Below, piece after piece: positions 1 to 5,642 of a stretch of DNA of 10,175 nt. The stretch is taken from contig JAPKYY010000143.1 of the NCBI GenBank assembly GCA_026394095.1, positions 1 through 10,175 on the forward strand, in the 5' to 3' direction. Both the position numbers and the translations under genes were made by a program. This DNA comes from Acidobacteriota bacterium. Its GTDB lineage: Bacteria > Acidobacteriota > Terriglobia > Bryobacterales > Bryobacteraceae. A model generated the notes under the pieces. That model ran no database searches. It was not told where the DNA came from and was given only the letters and a program-made list of their open reading frames with translations. Within the stretch, counting starts at the first letter, position 1. Each line of letters begins with the position of its first letter.

Positions 1-466
1 GCTTTTCGAGCGAGAGGGTGCAGGCGAGAATACCTGAGAGCATAACGAGCGGCTGCAAGACTTCTCCCTGAGGCGGGCGCATCAGCAGGAAGAATCCCTG
101 GCAAAGCACAAGTACGGTAAAGACTTCCCGCCAGCTATGCAGGATGCCTGCTTCGAGCAGCAGGTAGACGTAGAAGAGGGAGTTGAACCAGATGTTTTGG
201 TCAGCGGAGAAGTGGGCAAAGATGAGGAAGACTACGACATCAATACCAAGACTCAAGATGGGAGGCCAAAGCCTTTCGACATCACGCCAGAGCAATGCCA
301 TCAAACTGTAAATCGTAAAGATCGAAGCCAGTGCCATTACCGGCCAGGGAATTGGCCTTGTGGCGGCACTGCCTACCGCGAGGAAGGCGAGCGCAAGGAT
401 CGTGCGGATGACGGCAAGGCTCTGCCACCAAAGCGGAGACAGGTATTTAGGCTCGGTTGGGTTCAT
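1..466 (-). CDS. Polytopic membrane protein, possible sensor kinase or cyclase N-terminus (partial)
   Basis: The leftward frame opens with ATG at 464-466 and stays open to the window edge, giving 155 residues with the C-terminus missing. The visible part is almost entirely membrane: hydrophobic segments near residues 16-33, 40-58, 69-85, 93-110, 114-129 and 136-152, with short charged loops such as W-R-D-V-E-R at about 59-64. The stretch G-I-D-V-V-V-F-L-I-F followed by a short loop and Y-V-Y-L-L-L-E-A resembles the five-to-six-helix input domains in front of histidine kinases and GGDEF proteins, so a sensor is my best guess; no catalytic domain is in view. It starts 3 bases after the methyltransferase stop, so it is probably the last or a late gene of the operon. 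An AGGCG about 9 bases upstream is a weak ribosome binding site. The rightward open frame at 137-613 is its antisense shadow. Confidence 0.7.
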   Translation of the reverse strand, partial: MNPTEPKYLSPLWWQSLAVIRTILALAFLAVGSAATRPIPWPVMALASIFTIYSLMALLWRDVERLWPPILSLGIDVVVFLIFAHFSADQNIWFNSLFYVYLLLEAGILHSWREVFTVLVLCQGFFLLMRPPQGEVLQPLVMLSGILACTLSLEK

Positions 467-469
467 CGG

Positions 470-991
470 TTAACGCCTGTAAAAGAACAGAGTATGACTA
501 CGGCCTTCGGTGTCTTCCATCACCTCGGTCTTTTCGGGATTCCACTCGGTGAACTCAAAGTCGTGACAAACGATGCGGACCCCCTTTTTTATGGTCTTTT
601 CAAGGACCGGTGAGAGCCGAATGTTAGTGATCGGAAGAAGGTAGACGGTGATCAGGTCGGCGTCGGCGTAATTTTGTTCGAAGATGTCGCCTTCGATGAT
701 GCTGGCGAGTTTGTTCAAGTTGAGGCTCGATAGACGCTGCCGGCTTTGCGTTACCAAAGCTTTGTCGTATTCGACACCGACAGCGGTCGCCCCGAATTTC
801 TGGGCGGCAGCGATGACGATGCGCCCGTCGCCAGAGCCGAGGTCATAGACCTTTTCGCCCTTCTTCAACTCACCGAGCTTGAGCATGCGGTCCACCACTA
901 CCTGAGGGGTCGGATAGTAGGGGGCAGCCTTTTCAGGCGGCTTGCCTTGATCCTGGAGGAATAGAGCGAAGAGGAAAAGGATGAACTTCAT
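470..991 (-). CDS. SAM-dependent methyltransferase, FAM173/ATPSc-KMT-like, with signal-like N-terminus
   Basis: This 173-residue protein has the class I methyltransferase fold. The SAM-binding motif I is V-Y-D-L-G-S-G-D-G at residues 48-56, the acidic residue after strand 2 is in V-G-V-E-Y-D (E74), and G-D-I-F (101-104) follows strand 3. The segments Y-Y-P-T-P-Q-V-V-V (25-33), T-V-Y-L-L-P (115-120) and C-H-D-F (142-145) match my memory of the bacterial relatives of FAM173 lysine methyltransferases, whose eukaryotic members modify the c subunit of mitochondrial ATP synthase. The substrate here is unknown. Residues 1-12 are strongly hydrophobic after M-K and look like a short signal peptide or anchor, odd for an enzyme that needs cytoplasmic SAM. 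It starts 6 bases after the NIPSNAP stop and ends 3 bases before the next start, which points to co-translation. Fold is confident; substrate and location are not. Confidence 0.85.
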   Translation of the reverse strand: MKFILFLFALFLQDQGKPPEKAAPYYPTPQVVVDRMLKLGELKKGEKVYDLGSGDGRIVIAAAQKFGATAVGVEYDKALVTQSRQRLSSLNLNKLASIIEGDIFEQNYADADLITVYLLPITNIRLSPVLEKTIKKGVRIVCHDFEFTEWNPEKTEVMEDTEGRSHTLFFYRR

Positions 992-997
992 AGGCTT

Positions 998-1726
998 TTA
1001 GCGGATCGGTGAATAGGCGGTTGGGGAGAGGATCGAGTTCGAGATGTTCGAGACGACTTCACCGTCGCTGAGGCCGGGCAGTGCCTTGAGTTTGTCCCAC
1101 TCGGGGTGAGTGACAAACTTCTTCCAGTTGGCTTCGCGGGCTGCGAGGTTGTCGTACCAGAGCATGTAGGTGAGGTTGGGCATGTTGGTGCCGAATATGG
1201 TTTCGCCGAAGAAGACAGGGTTTAGGCCGGTCTTGCGGAAAACGGAGATTTCGCCGTTGTTGAACATACCTATTTTCTTGCCGAGGGAATCGAAGTGATT
1301 CGATTCGTAGGTGCGGAGCTCGAAGGTGCGCGGGGCGCGGCCGGCTTCGGCGGCTGGCATTTCAAGGGCGGGGAAGCCGTCGAAGCTACGCAGGAGACTG
1401 GATTCGATGCGGACGTAATCGGCGATCTGGTTGGGCACGGCAGCCCAGGCGGATTCAAGCTGGGCGATGTTCTCAAACTCGGTTACCTGGAGCACGAGGG
1501 GGCTTGAGTTGCCAATGACATTTCCGAAGAAACCGACTTTCGATAGCCCTGCTTTCTTCAGGGCAGGGAGCTGCTTTTGAGCCAGGAATTCATTGAGCCG
1601 CTTGGGCATGCCGTCGAGGGTGTTGCGCAATTTGTAGTAGCGCAATTCGATCAGGCTATTGGATTTCTTCTGGGTCGGCTCGAAAGCTAAAGCGCTGGTG
1701 GCGGCAAGAAAGGTGCGACGGATCAT
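998..1726 (-). CDS. NIPSNAP family protein with twin-arginine-type signal
   Basis: The 242-residue product starts M-I-R-R-T-F-L-A-A, a short twin-arginine-like export signal, followed by two NIPSNAP-type ferredoxin-like repeats. The first begins at L-I-E-L-R-Y-Y (residues 25-31) and runs to about 113; the second begins at T-F-E-L-R-T-Y (134-140) and runs to about 232, containing H-P-E-W (207-210), typical of the family. NIPSNAP domains form dimeric alpha-beta barrels; bacterial members have no settled enzymatic function. The ATG at 1724-1726 is preceded by AAGGGG almost touching the start, with spacing shorter than usual, but the twin-arginine match supports this start. It lies 21 bases after uppS and 6 bases before the methyltransferase gene, within the same leftward cluster. 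A role in handling a small periplasmic ligand is only a guess. Confidence 0.85.
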   Translation of the reverse strand: MIRRTFLAATSALAFEPTQKKSNSLIELRYYKLRNTLDGMPKRLNEFLAQKQLPALKKAGLSKVGFFGNVIGNSSPLVLQVTEFENIAQLESAWAAVPNQIADYVRIESSLLRSFDGFPALEMPAAEAGRAPRTFELRTYESNHFDSLGKKIGMFNNGEISVFRKTGLNPVFFGETIFGTNMPNLTYMLWYDNLAAREANWKKFVTHPEWDKLKALPGLSDGEVVSNISNSILSPTAYSPIR

Positions 1727-1747
1727 TCCCCTTGATCGTATAACGCC

Positions 1748-2401
1748 CTAGGCTGCGCTGGTTTGGGCAACTTCACCAAAACGGCGTTCGCGGGCGTGAA
1801 ATTCGTTCATTGCAGACTCAAGATCGCTCTCGGTGAAGTCGGGCCAGGCGACTTGGGTGAAGTGGAATTCTGCGTAGGCGCACTCCCAGAGAAGGAAATC
1901 GCTGAGGCGCTTTTCTCCTCCCGTGCGGATCAGCAGGTCGACGTCGGGGCCGAGGCTACGGCTGAGTTCTTCGCGGTCCATCCCAGGGCGGAGGGCGGCG
2001 AGGAGCATGTCGCGGGAGGAATAATCGAGGGCGATGCGGACATGGACACGCTTGCCGTTGAGGGTGGCTCGTTCGGCTTGTTCCATGGCTGGGATGAGGT
2101 TGGCGGGGAGGCGATCCCGCCGGCCGATAAACTCGAGGCGGACGCCATTTCTGAGGCACTCGGCGACTTCTTTGTCGATGAAGTGAGCGAGGAGGCGCAT
2201 GAGACCTGAAACTTCTTCGGCAGGGCGCTTCCAGTTATCGCTTGAGAAGGCGTAAAGAGTCAGGACGTCGATGCCGAGTTTGGGAGAGTGACGGATGACG
2301 CGGCGCACAGACTCTGCGCCTTGTTTGTGGCCTGCGAGGCGAGGCCAGCCGAAACGCTGCGCCCAGCGGCCGTTTCCGTCCATGATGATGGCGACGTGCA
2401 A
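1748..2401 (-). CDS. uppS: Undecaprenyl diphosphate synthase-like cis-prenyltransferase, TTG start
   Basis: A 217-residue cis-prenyltransferase. Family enzymes add isopentenyl diphosphate units in cis to farnesyl diphosphate, giving the C55 lipid carrier for peptidoglycan and other envelope polymers. Visible motifs: H-V-A-I-I-M-D-G-N-G-R-W-A at residues 2-14 with catalytic Asp8; G-H-K-Q-G at 24-28; F-S-S-D-N-W at 52-57; L-I-R-T-G-G-E at 157-163 with Arg159; R-L-S-D-F-L-L-W at 165-172; and A-Y-A-E at 175-178 with the Mg-binding Glu178. The usual N-Y-G-G-R is D-Y-S-S-R here (126-130). The protein is shorter than the approximately 250 residues of E. coli, lacking the leader before H-V-A-I. The start is TTG at 2399-2401: AAGGAG sits 10 bases upstream and an in-frame stop lies at 2423-2425, with no ATG or GTG between. 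It begins 4 bases after the regulator stop, so translational coupling is likely. Confidence 0.93.
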   Translation of the reverse strand: MHVAIIMDGNGRWAQRFGWPRLAGHKQGAESVRRVIRHSPKLGIDVLTLYAFSSDNWKRPAEEVSGLMRLLAHFIDKEVAECLRNGVRLEFIGRRDRLPANLIPAMEQAERATLNGKRVHVRIALDYSSRDMLLAALRPGMDREELSRSLGPDVDLLIRTGGEKRLSDFLLWECAYAEFHFTQVAWPDFTESDLESAMNEFHARERRFGEVAQTSAA

Positions 2402-2405
2402 GTGA

Positions 2406-2744
2406 CTACTTCTCCTTCGGCTTCATAGCCTGAATCAGTGCTTCCATGTGGTTGACGTACTTCTCGAAAGCCTTGCGCCCAATGGGGGTTAAGGTGTATT
2501 CGGATTGGGGACGGCGGCCTTCAAAGAACTTGCGGCACTCAACGTAACCGGCGTCTTCGAGCTTGCGCGCATGGATGCTTAGGTTTCCATCGGTCAGATT
2601 GAGGATTTCCTTCAGTTCGCCGAAGCTAAGTTTTTTGGTTGAGACCAGAGCGCTGACAATTCCGAGGCGGACGCGCTCGTGGATGAGCTGGTCGAGGCCG
2701 ATCGCCTTTTGCGGCAGCGGGACGAGATTTGGTTTAGCCCCCAT
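2406..2744 (-). CDS. Winged-helix transcriptional regulator (HTH_34 / ArsR-MarR-like)
   Basis: A 112-residue winged-helix DNA-binding protein. After a short lead, L-D-Q-L-I-H-E-R-V-R-L-G-I-V (17-30) forms the first helix region, L-S-F-G-E-L-K-E-I-L (39-48) the second, and L-T-D-G-N-L-S-I-H-A-R-K-L (50-62) the recognition helix, followed by a basic wing F-E-G-R-R-P-Q-S-E-Y (74-83) and a C-terminal dimerisation helix. This pattern matches the HTH_34 family of small repressors known to me from acidobacteria and other bacteria. The frame is open further upstream (to 2864), but I chose ATG 2742-2744 because conserved sequence starts just after it and the longer start would lie deep in the preceding gene. 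It overlaps that gene by 11 bases, implying coupled translation. It probably represses its own operon through the palindrome at 3336-3350; that link is inference. Confidence 0.88.
   Translation of the reverse strand: MGAKPNLVPLPQKAIGLDQLIHERVRLGIVSALVSTKKLSFGELKEILNLTDGNLSIHARKLEDAGYVECRKFFEGRRPQSEYTLTPIGRKAFEKYVNHMEALIQAMKPKEK
2412..2417 (-). promoter_or_regulatory. Ribosome binding site deciding the uppS TTG start
   Basis: On the leftward strand this reads AAGGAG, one of the two strongest Shine-Dalgarno matches in the window, with 10 bases before the TTG. It lies inside the last codons of the upstream regulator gene, so ribosomes finishing that gene are delivered to uppS. Confidence 0.75.
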
Positions 2745-3300
2745 GTTTTCTCGCAATCCAAAGGCCGAAGCCAATGTGGAGGCCGCCGAAGCCGGCCGCC
2801 AGGAAGATTTCGTTGTATTGCTCGGGCGTGAATAGCGCGCCAGTGCCGAGGGCCATAAAGGCAACGCCCATCAGGAGAACGGGCCTTACGCTGGACATGC
2901 CACCTGTGATGACGCCGGCACCGTAGAGGAGGAGCCAGAGGCCGGCTACTTCGGAATAGTGATTCGCGCGGGCGGCGGCTGCAGTAAGGGCGGCACCGGC
3001 AAGGAGGGGAGGAGCGAAGCCGAGGCCGAAGCGCCGGGCTGGGCTTGAGAGGAGGGAGACGCCGGAGTGGTTGGCTTTCCAGATGAGAGCGATGAAGCCG
3101 AAGAGGATGGCGGCCATGCCTTCGGCGGTCCAGATTGCGAGCCAGGCTTCACGGGTTTTGGCTCCGCTGCCGAGCCAGGCGGCCAAGAGGGCTGAGAGGC
3201 CGACGAGGACCATCCCGTAGCCGGGGACGGCGGTGAACTCGGTGGTGTTCTCCATCGTCGAACGGATGTATTTGAGGTTGTCGAGCGCGTGCTCGTGCAT
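2734..3300 (-). CDS. Six-helix membrane protein, partner of the HTH_34 regulator
   Basis: With the ATG at 3298-3300 the product has 188 residues: a soluble N-terminal piece containing D-N-L-K-Y-I-R-S-T-M and F-T-A-V-P-G (residues 7-27), then hydrophobic segments near 26-44, 53-74, 92-111, 117-134, 138-156 and 163-183. I recall similar N-termini (N-L-R-Y-I-R, F-T-A-V-P-G) in uncharacterised acidobacterial membrane proteins encoded beside HTH_34 regulators, which supports both the start and the pairing. No catalytic motif is visible and I cannot assign a function. An upstream TTG at 3346-3348 would fall in the predicted -35 box, so it is unlikely to be used; ATG 3316-3318 is also possible and would make the mRNA nearly leaderless. 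No ribosome binding site is seen before either ATG. This is the first gene of the leftward operon and overlaps the regulator by 11 bases. Confidence 0.75.
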   Translation of the reverse strand: MHEHALDNLKYIRSTMENTTEFTAVPGYGMVLVGLSALLAAWLGSGAKTREAWLAIWTAEGMAAILFGFIALIWKANHSGVSLLSSPARRFGLGFAPPLLAGAALTAAAARANHYSEVAGLWLLLYGAGVITGGMSSVRPVLLMGVAFMALGTGALFTPEQYNEIFLAAGFGGLHIGFGLWIARKHGG

Positions 3301-3324
3301 GTCGGCGCGTAGGCCCATGAAGAG

Positions 3325-3353
3325 ATAATAGAGTACTTTGCCTTGCAAAGCAA
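3325..3353 (-). promoter_or_regulatory. Promoter of the leftward operon
   Basis: On the leftward strand, TTGCTT (3348-3353) and TATTAT (3325-3330) are separated by exactly 17 bases, a good match to a housekeeping sigma-70 promoter. The expected transcription start, about 7 bases after the -10 box, falls at the ATG at 3316-3318, giving either a leaderless message or an approximately 18-base leader before the ATG at 3300. Confidence 0.6.
3336..3350. promoter_or_regulatory. Candidate operator, perfect inverted repeat in promoter spacer
   Basis: The bases ctttgc-ctt-gcaaag form a perfect inverted repeat with 6-base arms and a 3-base centre. It fills most of the spacer of the leftward promoter and overlaps its -35 box, so a bound dimer would block RNA polymerase. 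It also sits just upstream of the rightward HD-domain gene. The most likely ligand is the winged-helix regulator encoded two genes into the operon; that assignment is inference. Confidence 0.5.
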
Positions 3354-3368
3354 CTAAAATTGTTAGCG

Positions 3369-3983
3369 ATGACCCGACTGGAACAGCAACTCAACTTCAT
3401 TCTCGAAATCGACAAGCTCAAGCAGATACTTCGCCGGACGCGGCTGCTGCATGGCGGGGAAGAATTGGGGCGATTCGAGAACACGGCAGAGCACTGTTGG
3501 CATATCACTTTGATGGCTGTTGTCTTTGCTGAGCATAGTAACGAGCCGGTGGATGTTGGGCGGGTGGTGCGCATGCTGTTGGTTCATGATCTGGTGGAGA
3601 TTGATGCTGGGGATACGCCGGCGTTTGGGGAGCAGGGAAGTAAGGAAGCGCTTGAGGCGGCTGGGGCGGAGCGGATCTTTGGCTTGTTGCCGGAGGATCA
3701 GCGAGCGGAGTTTATTGAACTTTGGCGGGAGTTTGAGGGTAGAGAGACGGCGGAGTCGCGGTATGCGAATGCAGTGGACCGGTTCTTGCCGACCTTTCAG
3801 AATATTCAAAACCAGGGTGGGTCTTGGGGAGATTTTGCGGTTACGCGCGCAAGGGCGGATGCGCGGTTGAGCCCGATTGGGGAGGGGTCTCAAGCGCTCT
3901 GGGGTTTGGTGCAGGGAGTACTTGATGAGGGCGAGGCTCGAGGCTACTTTAAGGATCCTGACGCCAGCCGTGGAGGACTTTGA
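3369..3983 (+). CDS. HD-domain protein, YfbR/HDDC2-like 5'-deoxynucleotidase
   Basis: A 204-residue HD-domain phosphohydrolase. The metal-site signature is present in order: R-F-E-N-T-A-E-H at residues 35-42 (His42), L-V-H-D-L at 71-75 (the HD pair His73-Asp74), E-I-D-A-G-D-T-P (77-84), and A-V-D-R-F at 135-139 (Asp137). This order and the R-x-E-N-x-A-E-H motif match the HD_3 group containing E. coli YfbR and human HDDC2, which remove phosphate from deoxynucleoside 5'-monophosphates using a divalent metal. Length fits the family (about 190-200). I chose ATG 3369-3371, since M-T-R-L-E-Q-Q-L begins the conserved helix; the frame opens at a TTG three codons earlier. There is no ribosome binding site, and a TAAAAT at 3355-3360 could act as a -10 box for a nearly leaderless transcript. 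The last 35 bases overlap the convergent ceramidase-like gene. Confidence 0.87.
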   Translation: MTRLEQQLNFILEIDKLKQILRRTRLLHGGEELGRFENTAEHCWHITLMAVVFAEHSNEPVDVGRVVRMLLVHDLVEIDAGDTPAFGEQGSKEALEAAGAERIFGLLPEDQRAEFIELWREFEGRETAESRYANAVDRFLPTFQNIQNQGGSWGDFAVTRARADARLSPIGEGSQALWGLVQGVLDEGEARGYFKDPDASRGGL

Positions 3984-5214
3984 GGACTGCCTCGGTTAGA
4001 TGTTGTTCGGCCTTGTCGGTGAAGGGTGAGGTGTTCGGTTCATACCCACCTTCTTCGAAGCCTTTGGCCGTGGGGAGGTAGCCGAGCCAGCCGTTGGTGA
4101 AGCCGCAGAAGAAGGTGTGACGGAAGGGGGATTGCTGGCGGATGTTGAGGGCGATTTCTGAGAAGAGCTCTAGAGGTGCAGCCCAGAAGAGAGCTTCTGA
4201 GTTGATGCTGAGGAAGCGGATCGGTAGCTTCACCATGTTTGTGGGGGTTAAGTAGGAGGCGAGATCGTCGGCCCAGCCGAGGCCTGGTTTGCGTGGGGAT
4301 TCGACGATGGTTTCGGCTACGCGGAGGCGGACATTGGATGAAGCTTTGGGGAGGTTTTTGATGGCTTCGAGGATGCGGTCTCCGAGGAGGACGTTGAACT
4401 CGGTGATGTGGGCGGCGCGGAAGTCCTGAGCGGAATAGATGGGGGCGGTGTCGCCGGCGGCTCCGTTTACAAAGAGGAGCGTGGTGTTGAGTTTGGCTTC
4501 GATGTAAGCGGCGACGATGCCGGGGACGTCGCCTGAGATCTGGAGGTTGCCGCCGCCTAAGGCAGTGCCGTGGATGGCGTAGTTGGCGACCAGTGCGAGT
4601 GGCGAGCCGTCGGCTTTTTCGATGCGGATTAAGCCGATTTGACGGTCTACGGGGCCGTAGGGGTTGAGGCCGAGTTTGATTTTGCCATCGATGTCTTTGG
4701 CGCGGCGATTGATGTTGGCCATGGCGAAGCCGGAGCCGACGGCGAGGCGGGCGGGGGCGAGTTGGGTGCGGGCCTGTCGGATGGCCTCGAGCAGTTTGCT
4801 CTTGACCAGATTCGTGTAGGTGTTGTCGCGGGTATGTTTGTAACGCTCTGGCATGAAGGCCTGGGGAAGGCCAGCCGGGCCGACTTCGGGGGCGGAGTGG
4901 GTGTGGGTGTTGGTCCACCAGATTTGGTGGCGTTCGATGCCGGTGGCGGCTTTGAGTTCGCGGCAGAAGTCGTCGTATACGGAAGGAGAGATAAGGGCGA
5001 TGTCGGTTGAGACGAGGAAGAACTGGAGGGTGCCGTCGTCGAGGGCGAGGACACGGTGGAAGAGGGGATCGTGGACTCCGGTGGAGGTGCGTGCCTGGTA
5101 GCCGAGGAGGGGCTGGGGATCAGTGGGGGTGATGTCGACTTTGACTACGGCAGCGCGGAAGTCTGCCAGGAGGGCGGCCTGGATAGTGACGACGAGTAAT
5201 ATAACTCGGAGCAT
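3949..5214 (-). CDS. Secreted neutral ceramidase-like zinc hydrolase (N-terminal domain only)
   Basis: From ATG 5212-5214 the product has 421 residues. A signal peptide M-L-R-V-I-L-L-V-V-T-I-Q-A-A-L-L-A (1-17) precedes F-R-A-A-V-V-K-V-D-I-T-P (19-30), the classic opening of the neutral/alkaline non-lysosomal ceramidase domain. Zinc-site motifs are visible: T-N-T-H-T-H-S-A-P-E (101-110; His104, His106), Y-A-I-H-G-T (212-217; His215), S-G-D-V-P-G (227-232), N-G-A-A-G-D-T-A-P (250-258), E-L-F-S-E-I (349-354) and G-Y-L-P-T-A with G-G-Y-E (378-392). True bacterial ceramidases are roughly 650 residues and carry a C-terminal immunoglobulin-like domain, absent here, so the substrate may be another amide or lipid. 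The frame continues upstream to 5316 but that would run into the divergent LOG gene; ATG 5236-5238 is an alternative. No ribosome binding site is seen. A remnant of a paralogue lies at 9481-9528. Confidence 0.88.
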   Translation of the reverse strand: MLRVILLVVTIQAALLADFRAAVVKVDITPTDPQPLLGYQARTSTGVHDPLFHRVLALDDGTLQFFLVSTDIALISPSVYDDFCRELKAATGIERHQIWWTNTHTHSAPEVGPAGLPQAFMPERYKHTRDNTYTNLVKSKLLEAIRQARTQLAPARLAVGSGFAMANINRRAKDIDGKIKLGLNPYGPVDRQIGLIRIEKADGSPLALVANYAIHGTALGGGNLQISGDVPGIVAAYIEAKLNTTLLFVNGAAGDTAPIYSAQDFRAAHITEFNVLLGDRILEAIKNLPKASSNVRLRVAETIVESPRKPGLGWADDLASYLTPTNMVKLPIRFLSINSEALFWAAPLELFSEIALNIRQQSPFRHTFFCGFTNGWLGYLPTAKGFEEGGYEPNTSPFTDKAEQHLTEAVLKVLHGWRQDP

Positions 5215-5223
5215 GGGGTGAAG

Positions 5224-5252
5224 TTTATCACCGGGCATACCAAATATATGAT
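5224..5252 (+). promoter_or_regulatory. Possible promoter of the LOG-family pseudogene
   Basis: TTTATC (5224-5229) and TATGAT (5247-5252) are spaced by 17 bases. The -10 box is good and the -35 box is weak. The expected start, about 7 bases downstream, coincides with the ATG at 5259, so the original transcript may have been leaderless. Confidence 0.3.
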
Positions 5253-5258
5253 CGACAG

Positions 5259-5638
5259 ATGAACAGAAGACCGCAAGTTTGCATTTTGGGAAGTGCCGAG
5301 CCGGGCTCGGACGCATACGAGATAGCAGCTGAAGCCGGCGCTCTTCTGGCGCGTTTGGGAATCACTGTGGTGAGCGGTTGCGGAATTCCGGCTACTGGCG
5401 GAACTTACTGATGGCTCATGCCTGCATTGTCATTGGCGGACCAGCTGGAACGATCTCCGAAGTCTGCCTGGCCTGGCTGCACAAGTGGCCTCTGCTTCCC
5501 CTTTTGGGATGCGGCGGGTGGTCTGACAGCCTCCCCACGAATCCTCCCGATGATCGGAAGAACTCGCTCGTGTTGGGCTGGAACTCGCTGTCGGATTTGG
5601 AGGCTCATCTGCGGTATCTGGGGCTGTTTGCTCGATAG
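5259..5638 (+). pseudogene. Broken LOG-family (TIGR00725-like) gene, internal deletion with frameshift
   Basis: Two pieces of one gene lie in different frames. From ATG 5259 the first frame gives 50 residues: P-Q-V-C-I-L-G-S-A-E-P-G-S (5-17), A-G-A-L-L-A-R-L-G (26-34) and V-V-S-G-C-G (37-42), the start of a LOG-type Rossmann fold, then stops at 5409-5411. Another frame, open from 5378 to the stop at 5638, continues R-N-L-L-M-A-H-A-C-I-V-I-G-G, then P-A-G-T-I-S-E-V, the G-G-x-x-G-T-x-x-E nucleotide motif, then G-C-G-G-W-S-D. In intact members roughly 45-50 residues separate the V-x-G-C-G region from the R-N motif; here they are nearly adjacent, so the middle, including the substrate loop, is gone. 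LOG proteins are phosphoribohydrolase-like or nucleotide-binding; this copy should be inactive. A sequencing error alone would not explain the missing residues. Confidence 0.75.
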
Positions 5639-5642
5639 AGAA

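Noticed and set aside
137..613. Rightward open frame of 158 codons
   Set aside because: It is antisense to the end of the methyltransferase and the start of the polytopic membrane protein, both of which have clear protein signatures; its own translation has no recognisable motif or hydrophobic pattern.
2745..2864. Upstream extension of the HTH_34 regulator
   Set aside because: The extra 40 residues come from a frame inside the membrane protein gene and look like shadow coding; conserved winged-helix sequence starts after ATG 2744.
4040..4918. Long leftward open frame rich in Arg, Pro and His inside the ceramidase-like gene
   Set aside because: Its low-complexity R/P/H/Q content is typical of a shifted frame in GC-rich coding DNA; the overlapping frame carries the ceramidase zinc motifs.
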